Shown here in pieces: positions 60,601 through 64,000 of a DNA stretch of 64,000 nt. The notes beneath the pieces were generated by a model. That model was not told the DNA's origin. It did not search any database and was given only the letters and a program-made list of their open reading frames with translations. The position numbers and the translations under genes are program-made. Each line of letters begins with the position of its first letter. Position 1 is the first letter of the stretch. Source of the stretch: Sipunculus nudus (Eukaryota > Annelida > Sipuncula > Golfingiida > Sipunculidae); contig CM049316.1 in the NCBI GenBank assembly GCA_026874595.1, positions 77,533,676-77,597,675 on the forward strand, in the 5' to 3' direction.

Positions 60601-63600
60601 TGGCATACATATTAATCATGAGATGTTCCATCAGTTTCTGCAGACTGGTGGCGCCACCTGTATTTTTTCAAATTTTTACAATTTTTTTTCTCTATTTTTG
60701 AGACCTTTAAGGATGTAGTTATCTGTCAACAGGGTTCAAATTGTAATGACTGGACGTAGAATCTTCATTCTTGACACACAGGGAGACCCATGAAAAGTCT
60801 CCATGGAAACCTGAAATTAGGTCTCTGTTACCCATATCCTTTGAGCTATGGCACTCCAAAGTACAGTTCAGAATAATGGAAAATTGATACAAAAGCTGAA
60901 GTATCTGAACAACTAATGCAGAGATCACCATAATTGTTTGTATGGATATTGGTCACGGAGTGTTTCATCAGTGTCTGCAGCCTGGCGGCACCACATGTAT
61001 TTGTTCAGGCTTTTTTCGAATTTTTTTCTCTATTTTTGAAACCTTTAAAGATATGAACATCTGTTAACAGGGCACAAATCGTAAAGACTGGACCTAGAAT
61101 CTTCATTCTTGACATTCTGAGAGATCTATGAAAAGTCTCTATGGAAACCAGAAATTAGGTCTCTGTTACCCATATCCTTTGAGCTATGGGGCCCCAAAGT
61201 ACCCCCCAGAATAGTGAAAAATTTCATACAAAAACTTCAATATCTGATTAACTACATCACTGATGGTCATGATTTTTGGGATACATATTATTCATGAGAT
61301 GTTTCTGCAGACTGGTGGCGCCACCTGTATTTTTTCAAATGTTTACAATTTTTTTCTCTATTTTTGAGACCTTAAGGATGTAGTTATCTGTCAACAGGGT
61401 AAAAATCATAACGACTGGACCTAGAATCTTCATTCTTGACACACAGGGAGACCCATGAAAAGTCTCCATGGAAACCTGAAATTAGGTCTCTGTTACCCAT
61501 ATCCTTTGAGCTATGGCACTCCAAAGTACAGCTCAGAATAATGGAAAATTGATACAAAAGCTGAAGTATCTGAACAACTAATGCAGAGATCACCATAATT
61601 GTTTGTATGGATATTGGTCACGGAGTGTTTCATCAGTTTCTGCAGCCTGGCGGCACCACATGTATTTGTTCAGGCTTTTTTCGAATTTTTTTCTCTATTT
61701 TTGAAACCTTTAAAGATATGAACATCTGTTAATAGGGCACAAATCATAACAACTGGACCTAGAATCTTCATTCTTGACACACAGGGAGACCCATGAAAAA
61801 TCTCCATGGAAACCTGAAATAAGGTCTCTGTTACCCATATCCATTAAGCTGTATGGCTCCAAAGTAACCCCCCCCCCCCAGAATAATGAAAAATTAGATA
61901 CAAAAAACTCCAGTATCTCAATAACTACAACACTGATGCTCATGATTTTTTGGCATACATATTGATCATGACCTGTTCCATCAGTTTCAGCAGACTGGGT
62001 GCGCCACCTCTATTTTTTTTCAAATTTTTACTAATTATTTTCTCTATTTTTGAGAACTTTAAAGATGTGGTTATCTGTCAACAGAGTACAAATTGTAACA
62101 ACTGGACCTAGAATCTTAATTCTTGTCATGCAAGGAGGCCCATGAAAAGTGTCTGTAGAAACCTGAAATAAGGTCTCTGTTACCCATATCCTTCAAGCTA
62201 TAGGACTCCAAAGTATCCCTCAGAATAATGGAAAATCTGATACAAAAGCTGAAGTATCTGAACAACTAATCCAGAGACCACCATGCTTCTTTGCATGGAT
62301 ATTGACCATTTAGTGTTTTTATTAGTTTCTGCAGACTGGTGGAGCCACATGTATTTTTTTTAAAGTTTACGCATTCTTTCTCTATTCTTGAGATATATTA
62401 ATACAGACACAATCTCAGCCTGTTGGTTAATCTGTTTGATGCTTCAGTTCAATGGTTATATACTACCATTCAGATGATAAAATTTACTTCTGCAAATCTC
62501 TTACAAGTCAGCTGAGCGTCATGACCCATGGGTCACTTGTTACTCAAGCAAGCATAGTTTGTCAGCTTGAGCTAGGATGTAAGGCCAAACAACTGAGCAG
62601 TTTAATCGTATGAGCCTTTAGTTAGGTATTGTTTATACATCACTTGTGCAGGAGCATGTTAAGGTGCACAGCCATAGCATGCCAGCCTGGCAGTACACAT
62701 TAGCAGTTCACTCCCATGAGCCATTGTGTCATCTACTTTATCTCACCATTATTCAGCTTATTCAGCAATTCACTTTTCCTGTCAAGGATAATCCCACCTA
62801 ATCAGAATCACTTAACTGTCATTTTGCAGAGATTTGGAATCAAACGAAGGAAAAAGGTACTGCGCTATGCATTGATTACAAATGATCCATGAGCAGCTTG
62901 ACCGTTAGCAGGGGATTTCAACATCGGCAGATCCTATATTACTGATATGAATAATAACAGGGAGAACCTTGTCTTATTCAAAATAAAGCTGCCAGATAAC
63001 TCTGACTCAAAGAAAAATGTTTAATTAACCATTTTTAAATGGAGAGAGTATAATGGTTCACCCACCGTCTGTCTGTTAAATTTAAGTGTTACCGCAATAA
63101 CTTAATCGGGCTTTGATGCATTTTCACAAAACTCACCATAAACTACTTACCAACAGATTATCTCACCTGAGTTCCATTATGGGCAACATCCATGCATATT
63201 TAATAAGGTTATAAGATTTTTATCAGATTTTCATGAAACTCATCATACGTATTTACCAATAGATTTTCTCACCTGAATTAGATTCTTATCAAAATTCACA
63301 CATATTTAATGAGGTCAGAGGTCACCAGATACTTGACGGGTGTTTTATGCATGTGTGCAGTGCTCTTGTTAATATGTAGGCTCTACAATCATGTGTGTTG
63401 CAAAAGAAATTAACTGAACTTCATCAGTGGTAAAAAAATCATTTGACTTTTGCTTCCTATGAAAATGTCGGAAAAAGGGCATGCACATATCCTAAAAACA
63501 GGTTAGACTGATCTTTGCCAATTAAGCACTGCAAGAAATCTAATTTTTGTCCCAATGGTTAATTACCTAAGTCGAAAAGAAACATGGTTTTCTCTGAGTA

Positions 63601-63916
63601 AAATGGCATTAAGTTAATCATTAACTGTTGTAGGAACTTGCCGCTAGACCCCTGACTGTACTTCCGAAAGTTTGTTTTTCTGAACAAAAAACTTTTGAAA
63701 AATTTTCTCTCTACTGATTATATATATTACTTGGCCTTTATCCACAATGATATTCAGTAAACATTTATTCATTGTGTGAGGTTGTGAATTATGGCTTTTA
63801 CTATGGTTGCTTCAGATTGGAAGTGGACTGTCCAAACAGATAGGAACAGAGCTGGACACTATTCAGCTTTCAATTTTCTCTCATCGGTTTATGAGCACAG
63901 CTGAACAAATGGGCAG
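17093..63916 (+). CDS. OPLAH: 5-oxoprolinase (ATP-hydrolysing), 5' 20 exons; 3' part outside window
   Basis: The enzyme hydrolyses 5-oxo-L-proline to L-glutamate with ATP in the cytosolic gamma-glutamyl (glutathione) cycle. Twenty exons join in phase: 17093-17257, 17739-17930, 21332-21457, 29815-29921, 31462-31577, 32676-32755, 33303-33355, 33800-33912, 34357-34445, 39390-39507, 43393-43535, 44527-44655, 45159-45271, 48345-48433, 49008-49089, 57888-58025, 58684-58822, 59111-59223, 59675-59738 and 63816-63916. They encode ~756 residues, colinear with the vertebrate protein (about 1288). Exons 1-4 give the hydantoinase-A N-terminal domain (DRGGTFTDV at residue 11, [16 protein letters not shown]). 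Exons 8-13 give the hydantoinase-A core ([51 protein letters not shown]). Exon 20 starts the hydantoinase-B domain ([13 protein letters not shown]). ATG 17093 is preferred to an upstream in-frame GTG because it matches the family start. All introns are GT-AG. No break is seen in the coding sequence. Confidence 0.95.
17258..17738 (+). other. OPLAH intron 1
   Basis: An AT-rich, short intron without recognised repeats. It ends TTTACAAAAG|ACAACAGGA. The alternative AG at 17744-17745 would shift the frame, so 17738 is the boundary chosen. Confidence 0.75.
17739..17930 (+). CDS. OPLAH: OPLAH exon 2
   Basis: Residues 56-119. It contains the near-invariant [17 protein letters not shown] and [11 protein letters not shown]. 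Ends at IFDL with donor CTA|GTAAGA, phase 0. It joins exon 3 residue for residue against the family, so no exon is missing between them despite the large repeat array in intron 2. Confidence 0.93.
17931..19300 (+). other. OPLAH intron 2, 5' part
   Basis: At about 18024-18110 there is weak similarity to 12580-12660 (GTAGCACTATTAAATGAGGA versus a similar stretch), suggesting an uncharacterised dispersed repeat. Nothing else is recognised before the minisatellite. Confidence 0.45.
19300..21331 (+). repeat. Minisatellite of duplicated exon 3 splice acceptors (72-bp and 61/62-bp units)
   Basis: About 28 tandem units precede exon 3. The long unit is 72 bp, for example the step from 20281 to 20353, and contains CTCCTTTACAG|GAGATTGTG followed by TTGTACAGTGA. 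This is the exon 3 acceptor and its first codons with small changes. Six shorter units (about 19369, 19502, 19782, 20132, 20409 and 20470) lack the 10 bases carrying the AG. The long unit near 19845 has ACCGG in place of ACAGG. Units nearest exon 3 (20963-21331) are most like it (CCAGATGTG rather than CCAGGCTTG). Minus-strand open frames across the array are artefacts. Confidence 0.93.
21332..21457 (+). CDS. OPLAH: OPLAH exon 3
   Basis: Residues 120-161, phase 0 at both ends. [18 protein letters not shown] matches the conserved strand of the hydantoinase-A N-terminal domain. The acceptor is CTTCTTTACAG|GAG, the last and only functional-looking member of the repeat array, because only here does the sequence continue as GAGGTTGTGGAGGTGG. 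Donor CAG|GTACTT. Confidence 0.92.
21458..21590 (+). other. OPLAH intron 3, start
   Basis: Unique-looking sequence before the MITE at 21591. Confidence 0.5.
21591..22079. mobile_element. Family D MITE-like element with TTAA ends, copy 1
   Basis: 489 bp. It starts TTAAAGAGGCCCAATCAC and ends GATTATGTCCCTTTAA, so the ends are partly inverted repeats and both carry TTAA. A second copy in opposite orientation occupies 45440-48133 and is split by an insertion. It has no coding content. The TTAA ends would fit a piggyBac-type mover, but this is inference. Confidence 0.7.
22326..25465 (+). mobile_element. Family A Helentron/pearl-like element, copy A2 (about 3.1 kb)
   Basis: 5' palindrome TAGCTCAGCTGACTATAAG at 22326, then (GTCC/GTCT)n at about 22374-22440. 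Two diverged internal blocks each contain the 'CTCCTACCAT...ATTAGGACTTCGTTCCTT' segment, followed by a poly-C tract and a long AT-rich 3' part. The end at about 25432-25465 reads GATCAGCTGAGCGCC, then the hairpin GACCCATGGGTC and CTTGTT. GCTCAGCTGA at the start and TCAGCTGAGC at the end are inverted repeats. Internal sequence is nearly identical to A4 and A5. Confidence 0.8.
25466..26330 (+). repeat. Family E tandem core repeats (about 140-bp units)
   Basis: Units with GACTGGTGGCACCACCTAC-like and CAGCCTGAAATTTTGCAT-like segments recur at about 25640, 25780, 25930, 26065 and 26205. The same units occur at 870-1020 and 29340-29700. A poly-G run follows (26324-26341). Confidence 0.75.
26331..27640 (+). 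other. OPLAH intron 3, unassigned part
   Basis: An 18-base G run opens this stretch. The open frame at 26724-27023 has no recognisable domain. The remainder is AT-rich without features I can support. Confidence 0.4.
27644..29315 (+). mobile_element. Family B Helentron-like element, copy B1, with family C insert
   Basis: It begins ATGCCCCCGCC (27645) and has the inverse GGCGGGGGCAT at 29282-29292. The hairpin GTGTCGTTCCGACAC and then ATCTAGT follow: a 3' hairpin before CTAG and a T, as in Helitron-type ends. Internal ~180-bp tandem units (GCAATGCCTGCAGATATTGG) start at about 27735, 27915 and 28095. From 28272 to about 28905 a different sequence (family C, TAGCCCTCAGCTCATAGG then GTCT/GTCC repeats) replaces or interrupts B. 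Confidence 0.75.
29316..29743 (+). mobile_element. Family E/A 3' fragment next to OPLAH exon 4
   Basis: It carries the E core units (GGTGGTGCCACCTACAATC at about 29510) and ends with the family A terminus AGCTGAGCATCATGACCCAC followed by AGGTCCCTTTT. This is a 5'-truncated copy directly abutting B1. Its end lies only about 70 bp from the exon 4 acceptor. Confidence 0.6.
29815..29921 (+). CDS. OPLAH: OPLAH exon 4
   Basis: Residues 162-197 (last codon split, phase 2). [17 protein letters not shown] continues into [15 protein letters not shown], where the family has a conserved HSYT. Acceptor TATTCTTCAG, donor C|GTAAGT. Confidence 0.92.
29922..30099 (+). repeat. OPLAH intron 4, start; short dispersed repeat
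   Basis: AAAAAGGTGTGGTTCTCAGG at about 29961 recurs in intron 11 at about 43929. Sequences then diverge. Confidence 0.45.
30100..30960 (+). mobile_element. LINE 3' end (ORF2 C-terminal remnant)
   Basis: On the plus strand, frames with stops read [15 protein letters not shown], then [16 protein letters not shown] and [11 protein letters not shown], the segment after the RT domain of Jockey/CR1-type LINEs. A more decayed C-terminal tail follows to about 30650. It is 5' truncated and inactive. Confidence 0.75.
30961..31461 (+). other. OPLAH intron 4, 3' part
   Basis: AT-rich, with no recognised repeat. It ends in the exon 5 acceptor TTATTTATACAG. Confidence 0.5.
31462..31577 (+). CDS. OPLAH: OPLAH exon 5
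   Basis: Residues 197-236. [18 protein letters not shown] and RIVPRGYT are near-identical to the vertebrate enzyme. Donor CAG|GTAAGT, phase 1. Confidence 0.95.
31655..32177 (+). mobile_element. Family F element, copy F1
   Basis: It starts near GGGAGTATTATGGTATACCC with CCACCGTCCGTCC just after, and has internal repeats (GATTATCTCACC, CATGCATATTTAA). It ends ATGCACGTTTGCAGTGCTCT, then TTGTT, a small hairpin followed by a T-rich end. A shorter copy lies at 63041-63370. Confidence 0.6.
32178..32675 (+). other. OPLAH intron 5, 3' part
   Basis: AT-rich. No feature beyond the acceptor (TTTTTCAG). Confidence 0.5.
32676..32755 (+). CDS. OPLAH: OPLAH exon 6
   Basis: Residues 236-262, [15 protein letters not shown] and on to GGFQNELK. 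Acceptor phase 1, donor AAG|GTAATC phase 0. Confidence 0.94.
32756..33302 (+). other. OPLAH intron 6
   Basis: AT-rich and without recognised repeats. Acceptor TTATTTTCAG. Confidence 0.6.
33303..33355 (+). CDS. OPLAH: OPLAH exon 7
   Basis: A short 53-nt exon, residues 263-280. [16 protein letters not shown] matches the conserved FM-SDGGL segment. Donor AAA|GTAAGT, phase 2. Confidence 0.93.
33356..33799 (+). other. OPLAH intron 7
   Basis: AT-rich, with no repeat recognised. It ends GGTTACAG. Confidence 0.6.
33800..33912 (+). CDS. OPLAH: OPLAH exon 8
   Basis: Residues 280-318. [16 protein letters not shown] and VIGFDMGG form the start of the actin-like ATP-binding core of hydantoinase-A. Donor GAG|GTACAG, phase 1. 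Confidence 0.95.
33913..34356 (+). other. OPLAH intron 8
   Basis: AT-rich, with no repeat recognised. Confidence 0.6.
34357..34445 (+). CDS. OPLAH: OPLAH exon 9
   Basis: Residues 318-347. Completes [10 protein letters not shown], followed by [20 protein letters not shown]. Donor CAG|GTACAG, phase 0. Confidence 0.95.
34446..34952 (+). other. OPLAH intron 9, start
   Basis: Unique-looking AT-rich sequence before the B2 element. Confidence 0.5.
36669..38541 (+). mobile_element. Family A element, copy A3, nested in family C sequence
   Basis: 5' palindrome TAGCTCAGCTGACTATAAG, then (GTCC)n (about 36717-36748). A 23-base C run lies at 37519-37541. The 3' end is GTCAGCTGAGCACAGTGACC, then CATAGGTCCCTTGTT. 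The flanks continue family C on both sides, so the insertion is later than the B/C composite. Confidence 0.8.
38226..38475 (+). pseudogene. Endonuclease-like remnant inside element A3
   Basis: The frame reads [24 protein letters not shown] and [13 protein letters not shown]. The pattern (PT, then DH-hydrophobic-N, then S-x-H) resembles the C-terminal part of AP-type endonucleases carried by LINEs and by Helentrons. The catalytic Asp of the expected SDH is Gly here. No start codon or upstream domain is present. The match is by eye and short. Confidence 0.5.
39044..39389 (+). other. OPLAH intron 9, 3' end
   Basis: About 345 bp with no repeat recognised, ending TGTCTCTCCAG before exon 10. Confidence 0.6.
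39390..39507 (+). CDS. OPLAH: OPLAH exon 10
   Basis: Residues 348-387. [19 protein letters not shown] and [18 protein letters not shown] are core motifs of hydantoinase-A. Donor AAGG|GTATGT, phase 1. Confidence 0.96.
39508..39965 (+). other. OPLAH intron 10, start
   Basis: Short TA-rich tandem segments (AGAAGTCATATATAT at 39564 and 39618). Otherwise plain. Confidence 0.5.
39966..43180 (+). mobile_element. Family A element, copy A4 (about 3.2 kb)
   Basis: 5' palindrome TAGCTCAGCTGACTATAAG, then (GTCC/GTCT)n at about 40007-40048. The 3' end is GATCAGCTGAGCGCTGTGAC, then CTATGGGTCCCTTGTT. Its interior is almost the same as A2 and A5, including a poly-C tract at about 41479 and the 3' AT-rich block. 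Confidence 0.82.
43181..43392 (+). other. OPLAH intron 10, 3' end
   Basis: Plain AT-rich sequence ending TTTTTCCCACCAG. Confidence 0.6.
43393..43535 (+). CDS. OPLAH: OPLAH exon 11
   Basis: Residues 387-434. [18 protein letters not shown], then [14 protein letters not shown]. Donor GAG|GTCAGC, phase 0. Confidence 0.95.
43536..44526 (+). other. OPLAH intron 11
   Basis: C runs at 43671-43682 and about 43968-43979. AAAAGGTGTGGTTCTCAGG at about 43929 is shared with intron 4. No gene is seen. Confidence 0.5.
44527..44655 (+). CDS. OPLAH: OPLAH exon 12
   Basis: Residues 435-477. Ends [18 protein letters not shown] and then IRALTQ, a highly conserved helix. Donor CAG|GTAATA, phase 0. Confidence 0.95.
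44656..45158 (+). other. OPLAH intron 12
   Basis: AT-rich, with no repeat recognised. The acceptor CCTTTAAG is less common than CAG but is the only one that keeps the frame. Confidence 0.6.
45159..45271 (+). CDS. OPLAH: OPLAH exon 13
   Basis: Residues 478-515. [20 protein letters not shown] contains the glycine-rich FGGAGxQHA signature. The codons are clearly richer in GC than those of other exons (ACGGCGCGGCACG). Donor AG|GTACTG, phase 2. Confidence 0.93.
45440..48133. mobile_element. Family D MITE copy 2, inverted and split by family A element A6
   Basis: 45440-45569 and 47753-48133 together match 21591-22079 in reverse complement, with TTAA at both outer ends. The interior is occupied by A6. 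This is a clean nested insertion. Confidence 0.75.
45570..47752 (+). mobile_element. Family A' element, copy A6, six ~330-bp core units
   Basis: 5' palindrome TAGCTCAGCTGACTGTAAG and a GTCT/GTCC tract (about 45614-45640). Six tandem units follow, each starting at a variant of CTGTTAACAGGGCACAAATC (about 45640, 45976, 46297, 46632, 46976 and 47300). The 3' end is GTCAGCTGAGTGTCATGACC, then AATGGGTCACTTGTT. The ends are shared with A1-A5 but the core differs. Confidence 0.8.
48134..48344 (+). repeat. OPLAH intron 13, 3' end, with duplicated exon 14 acceptor segment
   Basis: 48301-48344 is a 44-bp near copy of the start of exon 14. TAG|ATATGCAGGTATATTATCAG precedes CAG|GTATGCAGGTATTTTATCAG. Read in the exon's phase both give RYAGILSA. 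Using the upstream site would add 44 nt and shift the frame. Confidence 0.7.
48345..48433 (+). CDS. OPLAH: OPLAH exon 14
   Basis: Residues 515-545. [18 protein letters not shown] and on to EVQEPC match the end of the hydantoinase-A domain. Donor CTG|GTACAG, phase 1. Confidence 0.94.
48700..48925 (-). mobile_element. tRNA-derived SINE
   Basis: On the minus strand, about 48925-48848 resembles a tRNA. An A-box-like TGGTGTAATTGCAAAGG is followed by the B box GGTTCAAATCC inside a perfect ATGGG/CCCAT T-stem. The downstream body runs to about 48700 or beyond. The remainder of the tRNA is not well paired, so this is a SINE head rather than a functional tRNA gene. Confidence 0.6.
49008..49089 (+). 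CDS. OPLAH: OPLAH exon 15
   Basis: Residues 545-572. [20 protein letters not shown] followed by KKQGFS, less conserved as in other animals but aligned in length. Donor AAG|GTAAGG, phase 2. Confidence 0.9.
49308..49712. repeat. Quasi-palindromic array (GGGCCAGCCCAGAT / ATCTGGGCCAG)
   Basis: About 400 bp in which CTGGCCCA and TGGGCCAG-type words alternate on both strands with AAAATTTTAATC spacers. A longer unit (CCTGTGGTGGACTGATTTTA) is repeated at about 49568 and 49638. It could form many alternative hairpins. There are no coding features. Confidence 0.8.
49713..50827 (+). other. OPLAH intron 15, part
   Basis: Mostly plain AT-rich DNA. A run of 25 G lies at 50573-50597. A direct repeat of about 63 bp follows (starts about 50598 and 50679, ATCACAGACAAAAAACCCC). 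Confidence 0.6.
50828..54193 (+). mobile_element. Family A element, copy A5 (about 3.4 kb)
   Basis: 5' palindrome TAGCTCAGCTGACTATAAG with a short GTCC tract. The interior resembles A2/A4, with a 26-base C run at 52307-52332 and a local duplication of about 150 bp (GTAAAAACTTCACCAGGTGT at about 52532 and 52707). The 3' end is GATCAGCTGAGCGCTGTGAC, then CCATGGGTCCCTTGTT. Confidence 0.82.
54196..54850 (+). mobile_element. Penelope-like element fragment with GIY-YIG endonuclease and inverted stub
   Basis: 54242-54745 encodes the C-terminal GIY-YIG endonuclease region of a Penelope-like retroelement: [15 protein letters not shown], then [40 protein letters not shown] and [13 protein letters not shown]. 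The frame is open over 167 codons. The RT part is absent. 54196-54252 is the reverse complement of about 54408-54467, so the first codons of the open frame belong to an inverted fragment of the same element, an arrangement common in this class. Confidence 0.85.
54862..54943. repeat. (TA)n and (GA)n microsatellites
   Basis: TATA tracts from about 54860 to 54920, then AGAGAGAG to about 54941. Confidence 0.9.
54950..57490. repeat. 120-bp satellite, about 21 units
   Basis: Consecutive copies of CATGCTGGTTTATTGTATAT occur every 120 bp from about 54960 to 57478. One unit near 55830 lacks 2 bp. 56761-57000 and 57001-57240 are identical, giving a 240-bp higher-order step. Because 120 is a multiple of three, long minus-strand open frames run through the array (54957-55874 and 55807-57516, with repeated [15 protein letters not shown]). 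I regard these as by-products. Confidence 0.95.
57491..57887 (+). repeat. End of OPLAH intron 15 with (TA)n microsatellite
   Basis: A TA/TG tract at about 57612-57677, then plain sequence ending TTTGTTTCCATAG at the exon 16 acceptor. Confidence 0.8.
57888..58025 (+). CDS. OPLAH: OPLAH exon 16
   Basis: Residues 572-618. [16 protein letters not shown] is the conserved [12 protein letters not shown] segment. Donor AAG|GTTAGT, phase 2. Confidence 0.95.
58026..58683 (+). other. OPLAH intron 16
   Basis: No repeat recognised. It ends TTTTGTCTAG. Confidence 0.6.
58684..58822 (+). CDS. OPLAH: OPLAH exon 17
   Basis: Residues 618-664. [20 protein letters not shown], then GVGKT. Donor ACA|GTATGT, phase 0. 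Confidence 0.94.
58823..59110 (+). other. OPLAH intron 17
   Basis: A short AT-rich intron. Confidence 0.7.
59111..59223 (+). CDS. OPLAH: OPLAH exon 18
   Basis: Residues 665-702. [16 protein letters not shown], then [13 protein letters not shown]. Donor CAG|GTAGGC, phase 2. Confidence 0.94.
59224..59674 (+). other. OPLAH intron 18
   Basis: AT-rich, with no repeat recognised. Confidence 0.6.
59675..59738 (+). CDS. OPLAH: OPLAH exon 19
   Basis: Residues 702-723. [20 protein letters not shown] is the last strand of hydantoinase-A. The donor AAG|GTTGGT is the weakest in the set. Phase 0. Confidence 0.92.
59739..60315 (+). other. OPLAH intron 19, start
   Basis: AT-rich, with no feature recognised. 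Confidence 0.5.
60316..62541 (+). mobile_element. Family A' element, copy A7, six ~330-bp core units
   Basis: 5' palindrome TAGCTCAGCTGACTGTAAG and a short GTCC tract. Core units start at about 60390, 60722, 61061, 61387, 61725 and 62075. The end is GTCAGCTGAGCGTCATGACC, then CATGGGTCACTTGTT. It has the same structure and unit number as A6. Confidence 0.82.
62542..63040 (+). other. OPLAH intron 19, unassigned
   Basis: No coding exon or recognised repeat. Confidence 0.5.
63041..63370 (+). mobile_element. Family F element, copy F2
   Basis: It starts GGAGAGAGTATAATGGTTCA followed by CCCACCGTCTGTCTG, shares GATTATCTCACCTGAGTT and CATGCATATTTAAT with F1, and ends ATGTGTGCAGTGCTCTTGTT. Confidence 0.6.
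63371..63815 (+). other. OPLAH intron 19, 3' end
   Basis: AT-rich. Acceptor GTTGCTTCAG. Confidence 0.6.
63816..63916 (+). CDS. OPLAH: OPLAH exon 20 (last in window)
   Basis: Residues 724-757. [18 protein letters not shown], then STAEQMG, the start of the hydantoinase-B domain. Donor CAG|GTAAGG, phase 2, so the gene continues beyond 64000 by about 500 residues. Confidence 0.95.
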
Positions 63917-64000
63917 GTAAGGGATTATATGGAAAATTATATGACAACTGAATCTTGAGAAAAACATATAAAATATAATTAAATTGTCAAAAAAAAAGAA

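Overview
The window is AT-rich, intron-rich animal DNA. The organism is most likely a bivalve mollusc or another lophotrochozoan. The reasons are the intron-rich 5-oxoprolinase gene, the many mobile elements with a 5' palindrome followed by a (GTCC/GTCT)n microsatellite and tandem core repeats (the plan described for bivalve 'pearl' and Helentron-like elements), and a Ty3/gypsy element with integrase upstream of reverse transcriptase. The species call is inference; no search was run.

Layout. 1-1400: AT-rich tandem and dispersed repeats. 1410-2642 (+): a C2H2 zinc-finger gene of nine fingers, followed by decayed finger units to about 2940. 3540-6070 (-): a broken Ty3/gypsy element with a SCAN-like capsid, a zinc knuckle, an integrase remnant and then a reverse transcriptase remnant. 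7000-8035 (-): 3' half of a LINE. 8200-12600: microsatellites, a direct duplication of about 315 bp and unassigned DNA. 12640-14600: a more GC-rich, CCAAT-bearing stretch, perhaps the 5-oxoprolinase promoter, split by a pogo/Tigger-like DNA transposon (12972-14189).

17093 to past the end of the window (+): OPLAH, ATP-dependent 5-oxoprolinase. Twenty coding exons are resolved and all splice phases agree. They encode the first ~756 residues, against about 1288 in the human enzyme; the rest lies beyond 64000. The introns hold nearly all the other features. Seven copies of one hairpin-ended element family (A) lie in the window, six of them in OPLAH introns, along with further families B/C, E and F, a TTAA-ended MITE (D, two copies), a LINE 3' end, a tRNA-derived SINE, a Penelope-like GIY-YIG fragment, a 120-bp satellite of ~21 units, and a quasi-palindromic array.

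The most unusual structure is in intron 2. About 28 copies of a 72-bp unit (with 61/62-bp variants) lie directly upstream of exon 3. Each long unit is a copy of the exon 3 3' splice site (polypyrimidine tract, CAG) plus the first ~14 codons of exon 3, so the real acceptor ends a minisatellite built from itself. Exon 14 shows a smaller case of the same process: a 44-bp tandem copy of its acceptor-proximal sequence. The two cases suggest that acceptor/exon-start segments of this gene have been tandemly duplicated more than once.
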